Of a stretch of DNA of 22,619 nucleotides, positions 15,473 through 22,619 are shown one piece after another. Origin of the DNA: a virus; IMG/VR virus record IMGVR_UViG_3300042507_003480, positions 1 to 22,619 of that record. One strand, given 5' to 3'. The position numbers and the translations under genes were made by a program. Within the stretch, counting starts at the first letter, position 1. The number at the start of each line of letters is the position of its first letter. The notes under the pieces were generated by a model, which was not told where the DNA came from, ran no database searches, and was given only the letters and a program-made list of their open reading frames with translations.

Positions 15473-16421
15473 AACCTGATTGCTCCTTTAGTCTTTCTAC
15501 AATAGCAAAATTATCAGGGTCTTCAATCCATTTAATAGCTTGACCTGTAGCACCAATATCTTTACCATCTAAAAACTGGTATGTTTTTTCTTTAGATAAA
15601 ACTAATGCACCTGATTTAACTGCTCTCATTAAAAGTAATTTTGAATCTTTGTGAGGATCTTGAACTAGTTTAAGGAAATTTGTAGGTGATTCATTAACAA
15701 TCTTACCCACATATGAAAACACATAGTCATAGTTTGTAGTATTTGTAATTCTTGAATCATATAACCACATTACTTCTTTAAGTTGTTCAATATCTGCCTT
15801 AATTCTAGCAAACCATGAGAAGGCTTCTAGTTTAGTATTAAGGTCTTCTTTTTCTTGTACTTCAGCTATCTCTTGATCTACAATCATAAATCTGTAAGTA
15901 CGTTTTTTATTCTTTTCAGCGGGAGAAGGTGCTACAACATTTTTATTCAGCATCAGGACCTTGTATTTAATCATGTCCATTGGATTAGAAAGATCTAAAA
16001 TGTTAGCCTCATTTCTTAACTTAACTGTACCCATTTTTTGCCAGAAAGTATCTGGATAACGGTTACCCTTTTCATCAGTTCTATATCTACTGACATCTAA
16101 TTCTCCTTTGTTAAGTCCAAGCATTCTTTCAAAAAACTCCTGCTCAGTAATTTCTTCATTTGGAAACTGAGAAGTTCTAACTTTTGTAATATTATCTAGT
16201 GGTCTATGTATAATACCTGTTTTTTTACTTACAGGTACTGATAGATAAGTAATTGCAGTATTAAACTGATAAGCACCATTAGTCTTATCTTTACCATCTT
16301 CAGTAATCTGATATTTATAAGACCAACTATTAGGTCTTACAACAGGTACTACTTTTACTACCTTTTCTATTAGAAAGTTTGTCAATGTTTCTGTTTCTAT
16401 TTCTATTGTCTTTTTAGCCAT
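15462..16421 (-). CDS. Conserved-looking post-capsid protein, probably head-associated (319 aa)
   Basis: The start is taken at ATG 16421 (MAKKTIEIETE). An upstream TTG at 16439 is in frame but lies inside a promoter-like box. The protein is highly charged and mixed alpha/beta: RPNSWSYKYQITEDG (about 29-43), a Gly/Lys/Arg-rich stretch with YRTDEKGNRYPDTFWQKMG, KKRTYRFMIVDQEI (about 173-186), a helical AEVQEKEDLNTKLEAFSWFA and helices to the end. I cannot name a family. Position directly after the capsid gene suggests an auxiliary or capsid-completion protein, or a cargo protein packaged in the head. No membrane segment, protease or nuclease motif is evident. Its stop overlaps the next start region by 11 bases. 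Confidence 0.6.
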   Translation of the reverse strand: MAKKTIEIETETLTNFLIEKVVKVVPVVRPNSWSYKYQITEDGKDKTNGAYQFNTAITYLSVPVSKKTGIIHRPLDNITKVRTSQFPNEEITEQEFFERMLGLNKGELDVSRYRTDEKGNRYPDTFWQKMGTVKLRNEANILDLSNPMDMIKYKVLMLNKNVVAPSPAEKNKKRTYRFMIVDQEIAEVQEKEDLNTKLEAFSWFARIKADIEQLKEVMWLYDSRITNTTNYDYVFSYVGKIVNESPTNFLKLVQDPHKDSKLLLMRAVKSGALVLSKEKTYQFLDGKDIGATGQAIKWIEDPDNFAIVERLKEQSGYDS

Positions 16422-16436
16422 AATTCTTATTTTTTG

Positions 16437-16444
16437 CAAAGTTA
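16437..16444 (-). promoter_or_regulatory. TAACTTTG -7-like box before the 319-aa gene
   Basis: On the minus strand TAACTTTG (16444-16437) is an exact TAnnTTTG match, followed by CAAAAAATAAG and the ATG 15 bases after the box. No TTG-type -33 element is visible upstream, because that space is occupied by the hairpin at 16453-16474. The box is one of four that share an extended TTTG(T/C)AA core. It could be a phage promoter restarting transcription after the capsid hairpin. Confidence 0.45.
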
Positions 16445-16452
16445 TAAATATT

Positions 16453-16474
16453 GGGGGAGATATTTCACTCCCCC
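16453..16474 (-). terminator. GC-rich hairpin after the major capsid gene
   Basis: A perfect seven-base-pair stem, GGGGGAG with CTCCCCC, and an eight-base loop (16460-16467) form a striking GC-rich palindrome in AT-rich DNA. It begins 14 bases after the capsid stop codon (16490-16488). On the minus strand it is followed by AATATTTATAAC, only weakly U-rich, so it may act as a partial terminator or as an RNA-stabilising 3' end for capsid mRNA. On the plus strand it is followed by CTTTATTTG. Confidence 0.6.
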
Positions 16475-16487
16475 TTTATTTGTTTTA

Positions 16488-17993
16488 TTATACTAAGTTA
16501 TAACGGAAGTCTACAACTTTAGTTGGGTCAGTAATCATCATACCACCCCACATCATTCTGTGAATTTCATATCCATCAGATCTAGATACTGCCAATGAAG
16601 GAGAACCTTTACCTGCAGGAGTGAAAGGATCACGCATACCTGGGATGTAACGGAATACTGAAGGTTGACCTTTAACAGATACACGCTTAATACCAGCTTC
16701 TCCACCAAAGTCAAGAGCAAGCATTCTACGAGATTCTGTAGTACCACCTTCTGGGTGAACTTCAGGGAACAATACTTTGTCATCAAACATTGGACAGTAC
16801 ATTAATTCAAATGTAATACCATTGATTGAGTAGTATTTAGTAAATTGGAAACCAGCAGAAAGTGATTTAGAAATACCATTTAGGTTTTTAGCACCTTCTT
16901 TGAATACAGTAGTATCTACTGATCTACCAGGACCACCAGCACCAATAAGTAATTCAGTACCACCTTTAGCAAGAACTGCTCTGTGGAAATCACGAATACC
17001 ATACTCACCAGTACACAAAGTAACAACCCTGTTACCCATTTCAATTCTACCAATAGAAAGATCCAAGAATACCTCAGTCAAGAAGTCAAGATCTAAAGTT
17101 GAGTAGTAGTGAATGTTAGAAGGAGCAATTTGTTCAAACAAACCAGCACCTGATTCCAAAGGATATTTTCCTGAAGCATCTTTGTTCAAGAAAAGATCTT
17201 TATCTGTGAAGTTATGTAGACCATAAAAGTGCATAATTACATTAGCAACTTCTGCTTGGTACATAGCAATCATATCAAGGTAGTTAATCCAAACTCTTTC
17301 TTGTTTACCATCTACACCTGGGAAAGTGAATTCCAAAGGATAGTTTTTACCTTCGTTAATCATGTTACCTGGAACTTCATATTCAAAACGCTGCATAGTA
17401 ATGCGGTTTCTCATTCTGAAAGGTGAAGTAAAGTTAGGCTTCTGACCTCTGTTAGAAAGGGTTGAAGGAGCTACGTTGAAAAACTTAGCCCATCTGCTTC
17501 CTGCTTCTAATTCTTCAGCAGGTACAGAAAGACTAGGATCTGAAGTAAGAAGTTCTACTTCATATTCAAAGTTAGTTCCTTTAGGTTTTACAGATACTAC
17601 ACGAAGTAAGTATTCTGCTTTGTTACCTTTAAGAATGTTATCTGGCTCAAAATATTCTTCACCAAATACTAAGTAAAAAGAAGCAATACCTGCTCCTAGT
17701 TCACCAGCTGTAGCTGCAGAAGTACCTGATGCATCATAGGCTTCTAGAAGAGGAATGTTTTTATCATGTTGACCTTGGAGCATCCACTCATAGAAGTTGT
17801 TTTCTTCAACTTCAATAGTAGGGAACTGATTGAGGAAATCAAACATCGCATTCTTCAAGTTAGTTCTGAAGATTTGATGAATGGTGTTAGTTACAAGCTG
17901 AGGACGCTTCATATAGAGAGCACCCAAGTTATTTGCAGTCACAAGACCATTGTAGTCTTTGGCTGCGTATTTTTGTAATTGAAATAATTGCAT
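16488..17993 (-). CDS. Major capsid protein, HK97 fold likely (501 aa)
   Basis: Assigned from position (terminase, portal, scaffold-like, capsid), length and composition. The length matches crAss-like major capsid proteins (about 500 residues). It begins MQLFQLQKYAAKDYNGLVTA and has a helical segment with LKNAMFDFLNQFP (about residues 46-58), an aromatic FYEWMLQGQHDKNIP block (about 67-81), VERF-like RITMQRFEYEVPGN (about 198-211), and a conserved-looking GRIEMGNRVVTLCTGEYG at about 312-329 followed by a RDFHRAVLAKG helix. The end has KVVDFRYNLV. No N-terminal protease delta domain is obvious, in line with the separate scaffold-like gene. A hairpin follows it. I have not compared it with any structure. 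Confidence 0.8.
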   Translation of the reverse strand: MQLFQLQKYAAKDYNGLVTANNLGALYMKRPQLVTNTIHQIFRTNLKNAMFDFLNQFPTIEVEENNFYEWMLQGQHDKNIPLLEAYDASGTSAATAGELGAGIASFYLVFGEEYFEPDNILKGNKAEYLLRVVSVKPKGTNFEYEVELLTSDPSLSVPAEELEAGSRWAKFFNVAPSTLSNRGQKPNFTSPFRMRNRITMQRFEYEVPGNMINEGKNYPLEFTFPGVDGKQERVWINYLDMIAMYQAEVANVIMHFYGLHNFTDKDLFLNKDASGKYPLESGAGLFEQIAPSNIHYYSTLDLDFLTEVFLDLSIGRIEMGNRVVTLCTGEYGIRDFHRAVLAKGGTELLIGAGGPGRSVDTTVFKEGAKNLNGISKSLSAGFQFTKYYSINGITFELMYCPMFDDKVLFPEVHPEGGTTESRRMLALDFGGEAGIKRVSVKGQPSVFRYIPGMRDPFTPAGKGSPSLAVSRSDGYEIHRMMWGGMMITDPTKVVDFRYNLV

Positions 17994-17995
17994 AG

Positions 17996-19186
17996 TTATT
18001 TATTGTTTAAGAAATTTTCTAAGGAAGTTAGTACATCAACCTCTTTATCATTAAGTGTATTACTTAGATTAGAGCCTGATTTAAATGCTGCTTTTTTAAG
18101 TCTTTCATCAATAGATCTACTTACTTTAGTTTCTGCTATACGCATAATTTTAGTAAGATCAGGTTTCAAAGAACCTTTTTCATCTATATTAAATAAACCT
18201 AGTTCTGTCAAGTAGTGTAGTTGCATTCTAAATGCTTCTGGATTTCTTCTTGACAAAGCAGCTACTTTGTTTAAAGGTTGTTTATTTTCATCATAAGCAA
18301 CTGTTTCAGTCATAGACTTGTACAGTTGATCTTTCATTTTATCAGTAAGAGGAATATTTTTAAATATTTCTGGAGTTTGATTAATTGCTGATTTTAAAGC
18401 TTGAAGTCTTTGTTGAGCATCATACTGTCTTTTTTGAGCAATATACTGTTCCTCTTGTTTTTTTAATTGAATTTGTTTTTGAACTTCTTGATTTAAGATT
18501 TGTGCAGCTTCAAAACCTTCTTCAGAAAGTTCATCTAAATCCTTGGCTCTCTCAACATATTTGTTAATTTTTTCTTGAGAAAAACCTTTAGTTCTTAGAA
18601 GTTCTCTGTAAAGTTGTTCAGCTTTTTGAGGATTAGAATCTAAATCATTTTTAGTTACTGAAGCATAATCAATGACTTTACTACCAATTTCTAAAGATGA
18701 ATCTTCATCAAGACCACTCATAAACAGTTCAAACTGCTTACGCATTTTAACTGGCATTTCACTAACAATGTCTTCAAAGATTTTTACACCTCTTTTAAAA
18801 TCTCTTCTTTCCATTAAAGCTTTAAAAGCTTCAGGTGTACCATCAAATTTAAACTCATCATCTTCTTCAAAATCATCTTCATCAAATAAACCTTCAGATT
18901 TTAGCTGTTCAGCTAATACCTTGTATAACGGCTCATCATCATCAGAAGTAGTATTTGATTTCTGATCAGAAGGAGGAGCAAAATCTTTTGCTTTTTTCTC
19001 AGGTGCCTCATTATTTTCATCTTCTGATGAATCATTAATTAAGTCTGATAATTCTGAATCAAAATCAAAATCATTTGTTTCACTTGTGTCTTTTACCAGA
19101 TTTTTATCTGAAGAGTTATCAATGGTTTCCATATCATTACCCTCAGGAGTACCAAAATCTGGACTGTAAAATTTACTTGTTTTCAT
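17996..19186 (-). CDS. Scaffold-like acidic coiled-coil protein (396 aa)
   Basis: The N-terminal third is strongly acidic and disordered-looking (SELSDLINDSSEDENNEAPE, DDDEPLYKVL, FDEDDFEEDDEFKFDG). The middle is helical and coiled-coil-like, with Gln/Lys/Glu-rich segments (EVQKQIQLKKQEEQYIAQK, about residues 233-251, and KRQYDAQQRLQALKSAI). The C-terminus is basic (DERLKKAAFKSGS) before a final acidic helix, a usual arrangement for capsid-binding ends of scaffolds. It sits between portal and capsid genes, the normal place for a scaffold. I infer that it guides procapsid assembly. It could instead be a capsid-interior cargo protein. A promoter-like site with both elements lies just upstream; the stop is two bases before the capsid start. 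Confidence 0.7.
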   Translation of the reverse strand: MKTSKFYSPDFGTPEGNDMETIDNSSDKNLVKDTSETNDFDFDSELSDLINDSSEDENNEAPEKKAKDFAPPSDQKSNTTSDDDEPLYKVLAEQLKSEGLFDEDDFEEDDEFKFDGTPEAFKALMERRDFKRGVKIFEDIVSEMPVKMRKQFELFMSGLDEDSSLEIGSKVIDYASVTKNDLDSNPQKAEQLYRELLRTKGFSQEKINKYVERAKDLDELSEEGFEAAQILNQEVQKQIQLKKQEEQYIAQKRQYDAQQRLQALKSAINQTPEIFKNIPLTDKMKDQLYKSMTETVAYDENKQPLNKVAALSRRNPEAFRMQLHYLTELGLFNIDEKGSLKPDLTKIMRIAETKVSRSIDERLKKAAFKSGSNLSNTLNDKEVDVLTSLENFLNNK

Positions 19187-19196
19187 ATTATTCTTA

Positions 19197-19230
19197 CAAA
19201 ATTATTGTTAATAATTGTTTATTAAACAAA
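19197..19230 (-). promoter_or_regulatory. Bacteroidota-type promoter candidate for the scaffold-like/capsid unit
   Basis: On the minus strand TTTG (19230-19227) and TAATTTTG (19204-19197) are separated by 22 bases, within the 17-23 spacing known for Bacteroidota promoters with TTG and TAnnTTTG elements. It is the only site in the window with both elements at normal spacing. The scaffold-like ATG (19186) is ten bases after the box, so the 5' leader would be very short. The -33 TTTG directly follows the portal hairpin. Confidence 0.55.
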
Positions 19231-19258
19231 TAAGCTAACATTTCTATATAGCTTATTT
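19228..19258 (-). terminator. Terminator-like hairpin at the portal stop
   Basis: A perfect ten-base-pair inverted repeat (AAATAAGCTA with TAGCTTATTT; 19228-19237 and 19249-19258) encloses an 11-base loop. The portal stop codon TAA (19255-19253) lies inside the first arm on the transcribed strand. The downstream sequence GTTTAATAAAC is only moderately U-rich, so termination may be partial. The stem is AT-rich, which weakens it. On the plus strand the arm is followed by a T run (19256-19261). Confidence 0.5.
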
Positions 19259-21766
19259 TTTATCGTATTTATTCTTATTTTCTTTAGCAATCCTTAAAGC
19301 AGTATCAGCCTTCATCTTTTCAATCTGTTTTTTACTTTCAATTTCTTGTTTCTTTATTTCATTCTTTTGTTTTTCAATATCAGATTTTATTTGTAATTCT
19401 CTTTCCTTTTGAATCTGCTGATAAGTTGTTTTTTGTTGCTCTAATGCTAATTTACTTTGTTCAATTATATCAGATATTTGGTTTTTATTAATATCTTGAT
19501 CTTGTGCATAAGACATTGCCCTAATTGTTTCAAGTTGTATTTTATTTTCTCTATCCAATTGTCTGTTAACATCTTCTCTATTAAGTCTCTCCATTTCAAG
19601 TTGTAATTCTTGTGCTTTAAGCTGTGCTGCTTCAGCTGCCATTCTTTCTTGAGATTCTTGTTGCATTTGCTGCATTTGTTGTTGTTCTTGAGTAATCTTA
19701 TCTTGTGCTTCTTCCAAGTATCTAGCAAGAGCAGATATACTATCTTTTTTGTAAATCTCAATAAGATCTCTAAACTTAATCTGACCTGTCTGCATACCTG
19801 CATGTGCAAGTTGATTAAGTGCTTGCATCAGTTCTTGAGTATTTGGACCATCATCTATATGAATATCATATTCTGATTCTGAAAACTCATCATAGTAACT
19901 TACTATTTCAGCACCCATATCATCTAATACAAACTGTGCTTTATGTGGGTTTTTCTTCCATACATACTTAGCAACCTCTAATAATCTTTGCATACAATCT
20001 CTTTTAAATGAATTATGTAATGCAAAATACTTTTCAGTCATAGAGTTAGATGCTGTCCATCCCATGTTAGATGTACCTACATTAGAATCACCTCTAACAT
20101 CACCTTGTCTGTATTCATTAACTCCTGAAATTAAATCAAGTTGTTGTTTAACAAATGCTAATAGCTGAACATGCTGATTAATATAATTACCCATTTCAAG
20201 GTTAATACCTGTTGCAGTTAACTGATTATATGTACCTGCTGATTTACCTTGAAGAGGTCCTTTAAGTACCTCATTAGTAGGATCCATAAACATTACATTA
20301 GTAGCTTCTGCATACTGTAACCATTTGAGAGGATCCCACTCTGAAGGTATCATGCTAGTATTAATTGCTAACATTGGACCTTTATACTTAGCAATAGCTA
20401 AGTTTAATCTATGGAAGAATATATCATATAAGTAATCCATAGGTTTCATAACATCCATGAATGACATTACCCTTGAATTATTTGTATTACATAATACTCC
20501 TACATAAGGTGGTTTACTTTCTGATAAATTACTCATACTCCTTGACTGATAAGGAATAGGTCTAATTTTTACATAAATATCATTAGCAACTTTAGTACCT
20601 TCCCACCACTCATTAATCCATATCCATTCTACAGTTTCACCTGCATCTTTGTCAATCTTGTAGTATTCATCTACAATCTTTTCTTGTGGACTACCATATT
20701 CATCATAATAAGCTACTTTACCAATCTTTCTTCTAGATCTCCAACACACTCTCATAATTCTAACATTACCTCTTTGGTCATAAGCACCACCAAAGTAATG
20801 TGTAGCAATCTGATTAGGTACAAATAACTCACCTGCTGTATATCCAAATCTTTCTTCAACAGTAATATCTCTGTTGTAAGCCATTTGAATACCACCAGTT
20901 CTCATTGCATTGTACTCTTTACTTTGTTCAAGATTTGATATTTGTTCTTTAGTAAGTTCTAAATGGAACATATCAATAACTTGACCTACAGACATCATTG
21001 TATATTCTACAATCCAGTCTGCATCCTCTATTTTATAAGTCTCAGGTGATTGAATAGTAAACAAATACAGAGGATTTACTTTTCTAAACACAATATCATT
21101 TCCAAGTTCCTCTATACATACAACTTCCTCACCTGATATAAGAAAGTCTTCCCAACACCTCAAAAAGACATCTTGAACTTTTAACCTCTTATATTCATAT
21201 TTTAATATTTTATTTGCAGTAATTTCTTTAAGATCTTGATAGTTATATTTTAAATACTTATCAAACTTACTAAGTTCTTTCTGCATTTCTTCCTCCATTA
21301 CTTGAGGATCTATTTCTTGACCTTGAAAAGCAGCTTGAAGTTTAGATTGTGCTATTGATACCAATTTTTGGTACCACATATCTTTAATTTGCTCTTCTTT
21401 AGATGAAATACCCATTTGATCAGATGAAGATATAAATGCTCTAAAAGGGTATCTATTTAACCTTTTAGCTTCTTCACCTACTAAAGTATTTATCTTAGAA
21501 TTACCTAAACCAATATGCTGTATATCTTTAGGAAAGGATGAAAATTCAATACCATATGGTTCACATATAGCTTGAATATCCTTATTAGTTATCATATTAT
21601 TTCTCAATCTATAATTAACCTTCTTATTATAAAAGGTTTGTCTTACTACAGATGAGTCAAACATTAATACGTTTTCACCAGCATCAATACATTTCTTAGC
21701 CCACTCTAAGTTCTTTTCACCATCTGAGAGTGTTTGTCTTGGTACTTGTATTACTAAATTATTCAT
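19253..21766 (-). CDS. Portal protein with long Gln-rich coiled-coil tail (837 aa)
   Basis: Position after the terminase and before scaffold and capsid genes, plus size and layout, identify this as the portal, the dodecameric ring that forms the DNA entry channel of the head. The N-terminal two thirds are globular, with RLRNNMITNKDIQAICEPYG, WEDFLISGEEVVCIEELGN, a FVPNQIATHYFGGAYD region and LNLAIAKYKGPMLAINTSM. Residues about 679-837 are one long charged coiled coil rich in Gln, Glu and Lys (ITQEQQQMQQMQQESQER). Long portals of this type with Gln-rich C-termini occur in crAss-like phages. The start is ATG 21766, 15 bases after the terminase stop, and is preceded by a TAACTTTG box. Start choice is clear because MNNLVIQVPR is the first ATG after the box. 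Confidence 0.85.
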   Translation of the reverse strand: MNNLVIQVPRQTLSDGEKNLEWAKKCIDAGENVLMFDSSVVRQTFYNKKVNYRLRNNMITNKDIQAICEPYGIEFSSFPKDIQHIGLGNSKINTLVGEEAKRLNRYPFRAFISSSDQMGISSKEEQIKDMWYQKLVSIAQSKLQAAFQGQEIDPQVMEEEMQKELSKFDKYLKYNYQDLKEITANKILKYEYKRLKVQDVFLRCWEDFLISGEEVVCIEELGNDIVFRKVNPLYLFTIQSPETYKIEDADWIVEYTMMSVGQVIDMFHLELTKEQISNLEQSKEYNAMRTGGIQMAYNRDITVEERFGYTAGELFVPNQIATHYFGGAYDQRGNVRIMRVCWRSRRKIGKVAYYDEYGSPQEKIVDEYYKIDKDAGETVEWIWINEWWEGTKVANDIYVKIRPIPYQSRSMSNLSESKPPYVGVLCNTNNSRVMSFMDVMKPMDYLYDIFFHRLNLAIAKYKGPMLAINTSMIPSEWDPLKWLQYAEATNVMFMDPTNEVLKGPLQGKSAGTYNQLTATGINLEMGNYINQHVQLLAFVKQQLDLISGVNEYRQGDVRGDSNVGTSNMGWTASNSMTEKYFALHNSFKRDCMQRLLEVAKYVWKKNPHKAQFVLDDMGAEIVSYYDEFSESEYDIHIDDGPNTQELMQALNQLAHAGMQTGQIKFRDLIEIYKKDSISALARYLEEAQDKITQEQQQMQQMQQESQERMAAEAAQLKAQELQLEMERLNREDVNRQLDRENKIQLETIRAMSYAQDQDINKNQISDIIEQSKLALEQQKTTYQQIQKERELQIKSDIEKQKNEIKKQEIESKKQIEKMKADTALRIAKENKNKYDKK

Positions 21767-21772
21767 TTTTTA

Positions 21773-21780
21773 CAAAGTTA
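21773..21780 (-). promoter_or_regulatory. TAACTTTG -7-like box before the portal gene
   Basis: On the minus strand TAACTTTG (21780-21773) is an exact TAnnTTTG match, followed by TAAAAA and then the ATG. The box ends six bases before the start codon, so a transcript starting there would be leaderless or almost so. No clear TTTG -33 element is visible. It shares an extended TTTGTAA core with the boxes before the scaffold-like and 429-residue genes. Confidence 0.45.
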
Positions 21781-21781
21781 G

Positions 21782-22619
21782 TTATCTACCGAAAAGATTA
21801 TTAAAAAACAGGTTATTATCTTTATAGCTATTATACTCCATTAGTGGATCATAACTATCTTTTAAAAACCCTTTTTCTTTGAAGAAGTCAGACTCCAAAA
21901 AACTTTTAGCTTTCTTTTCATCATTTTTAATAATTTCTCTATTCAAAGTTACGTCTAAAATCAATGCAGCAATCATGGCTGATACCCTGTCAAAGTTTCC
22001 ATCTTTATTCCACTTAATTAATTCCTGAAGTAAGCCAGTAGACCTTATTCTATTAACATTTAATATTTCAGAATTAGGTTCAATAGGTTCTAATAACCAC
22101 TCTCTAATTAATTCTCTACCCCAAGTATTTGTTCTTTCTGTAGCCTTATACCCATAAGAAGTATTTAAATTAGGTTTCCACTCAATTTTATCTCTAAGTT
22201 GAACAGGAGTTTCAGATAACATATACAAAGCTTTTTTATGCTCCATGTATGTAACAAATCCTAACTTGTTAATTTCTGGAAATCCCATAGCATTGTAGTA
22301 GATAATCAATTTTCTACAATTTTCATAAAAATCCTTAGCTAATTGTGGTCTTCCTGTGTACTCAGCTACAACTCTTCTTGTAAACCTATCAAAAACTAAT
22401 GCACACCCTACAGAATCAGTAGTTGAGTAATCATCATCATAGGGGTCAATAGCTACAATATACCTTCTTGGAAAAACTTTACCATCATTATCTTTTTGAG
22501 GTTGTTCATAAATTTCTACACAACCAGTAACATCATCATCAGGTCTTTTCTTAATAGGATAATCTCTATTAGGTTTAGCAGAATCAGAAGTTTGAAACCT
22601 TAATTCACCTTCTTCTGTT
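21782..22619 (-). CDS. terL: Terminase large subunit, C-terminal nuclease part (gene runs off right edge)
   Basis: The reading frame is open from the right edge (first full codon at 22618) to TAA at 21784-21782, giving 278 codons; the true start is outside the window. A TTG at 22309 is merely internal. The visible region is the RNase H-like nuclease of large terminases: YIVAIDPYDDDYSTTDSVG with the first catalytic Asp region, VFDRFTRRVVAEYTGRPQLA, YYNAMGFPEINKLGF with the second acidic position, and NFDRVSAMIAALI near the end with the third. This enzyme cuts concatemeric DNA during packaging. The AIDP..DD...TDS and EYTGRP blocks are typical of terminases in crAss-like and other large Bacteroidota phages. 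The ATPase (Walker A/B) part should lie beyond the window. Confidence 0.9.
   Translation of the reverse strand, partial: TEEGELRFQTSDSAKPNRDYPIKKRPDDDVTGCVEIYEQPQKDNDGKVFPRRYIVAIDPYDDDYSTTDSVGCALVFDRFTRRVVAEYTGRPQLAKDFYENCRKLIIYYNAMGFPEINKLGFVTYMEHKKALYMLSETPVQLRDKIEWKPNLNTSYGYKATERTNTWGRELIREWLLEPIEPNSEILNVNRIRSTGLLQELIKWNKDGNFDRVSAMIAALILDVTLNREIIKNDEKKAKSFLESDFFKEKGFLKDSYDPLMEYNSYKDNNLFFNNLFGR

Noticed and set aside
16553-16786. Minus-strand open frame of 77 codons inside the capsid gene
   Set aside because: It lies fully within the capsid gene in another frame and its sequence is Leu/Val-rich noise; nothing suggests translation.
19465-19809. Minus-strand open frame of 114 codons inside the portal coiled coil
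   Set aside because: A frame-shifted reading of the Gln/Lys-rich coiled-coil codons, giving a Lys/Asn/Leu-rich product with no own start context.
21782-22309. A 175-residue gene starting at TTG 22309
   Set aside because: The frame continues open to the right edge with terminase nuclease motifs (AIDP..DD, EYTGRP), so it is only the end of a longer gene.

Overview
This window is the late (virion morphogenesis) module of a tailed double-stranded DNA phage, or possibly a prophage, that most likely infects a Bacteroidota host. All 19 genes I can support lie on the minus strand, are packed end to end, and read from right to left. Evidence for a Bacteroidota host: AT-rich DNA; few Shine-Dalgarno-like sequences before the starts; several gaps carrying TAnnTTTG, the -7 element of Bacteroidota housekeeping sigma promoters; and a left-edge gene with a Bacteroidota-style signal peptide. 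The long portal with a Gln-rich coiled-coil tail and the ~500-residue capsid protein recall crAss-like phages (Crassvirales). I cannot confirm that placement, and a related Bacteroidota phage lineage is possible.

Right part (22619 to about 14700), DNA packaging and head: the C-terminal nuclease part of the large terminase (gene runs off the right edge), portal, an acidic coiled-coil protein that looks like a scaffold, major capsid protein, then two conserved-looking but unrecognised proteins probably involved in head completion or the connector. Hairpins sit after the portal and the capsid gene, and TAnnTTTG boxes precede the portal, scaffold-like, post-capsid and 429-residue genes.

Middle (14665 to about 12700): a 429-residue structural protein stands alone between a promoter-like site and a convincing rho-independent terminator. 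It is probably an abundant virion protein. A 201-residue protein with an 11-cysteine composition follows.

Left part (12676 to 1), a fibre/adhesin cassette of more than 12 kb: a beta-sandwich fibre protein, two collagen-like proteins, a 1160-residue protein built of about seven GG(V/I)D-type repeats, five small to medium fibre or virion-surface proteins with classic phage fibre motifs, two tandem paralogous beta-solenoid adhesins, and the start of a secreted protein with a signal peptide. Many of these genes overlap by 1 or 4 bases (TAATG, ATGA), so their translation is probably coupled. Together they would build a complex, multi-component host-contact apparatus. No tRNA, CRISPR array, insertion sequence, integrase, tape-measure gene or lysis gene was seen, and no gene-free stretch exceeds 100 bases.
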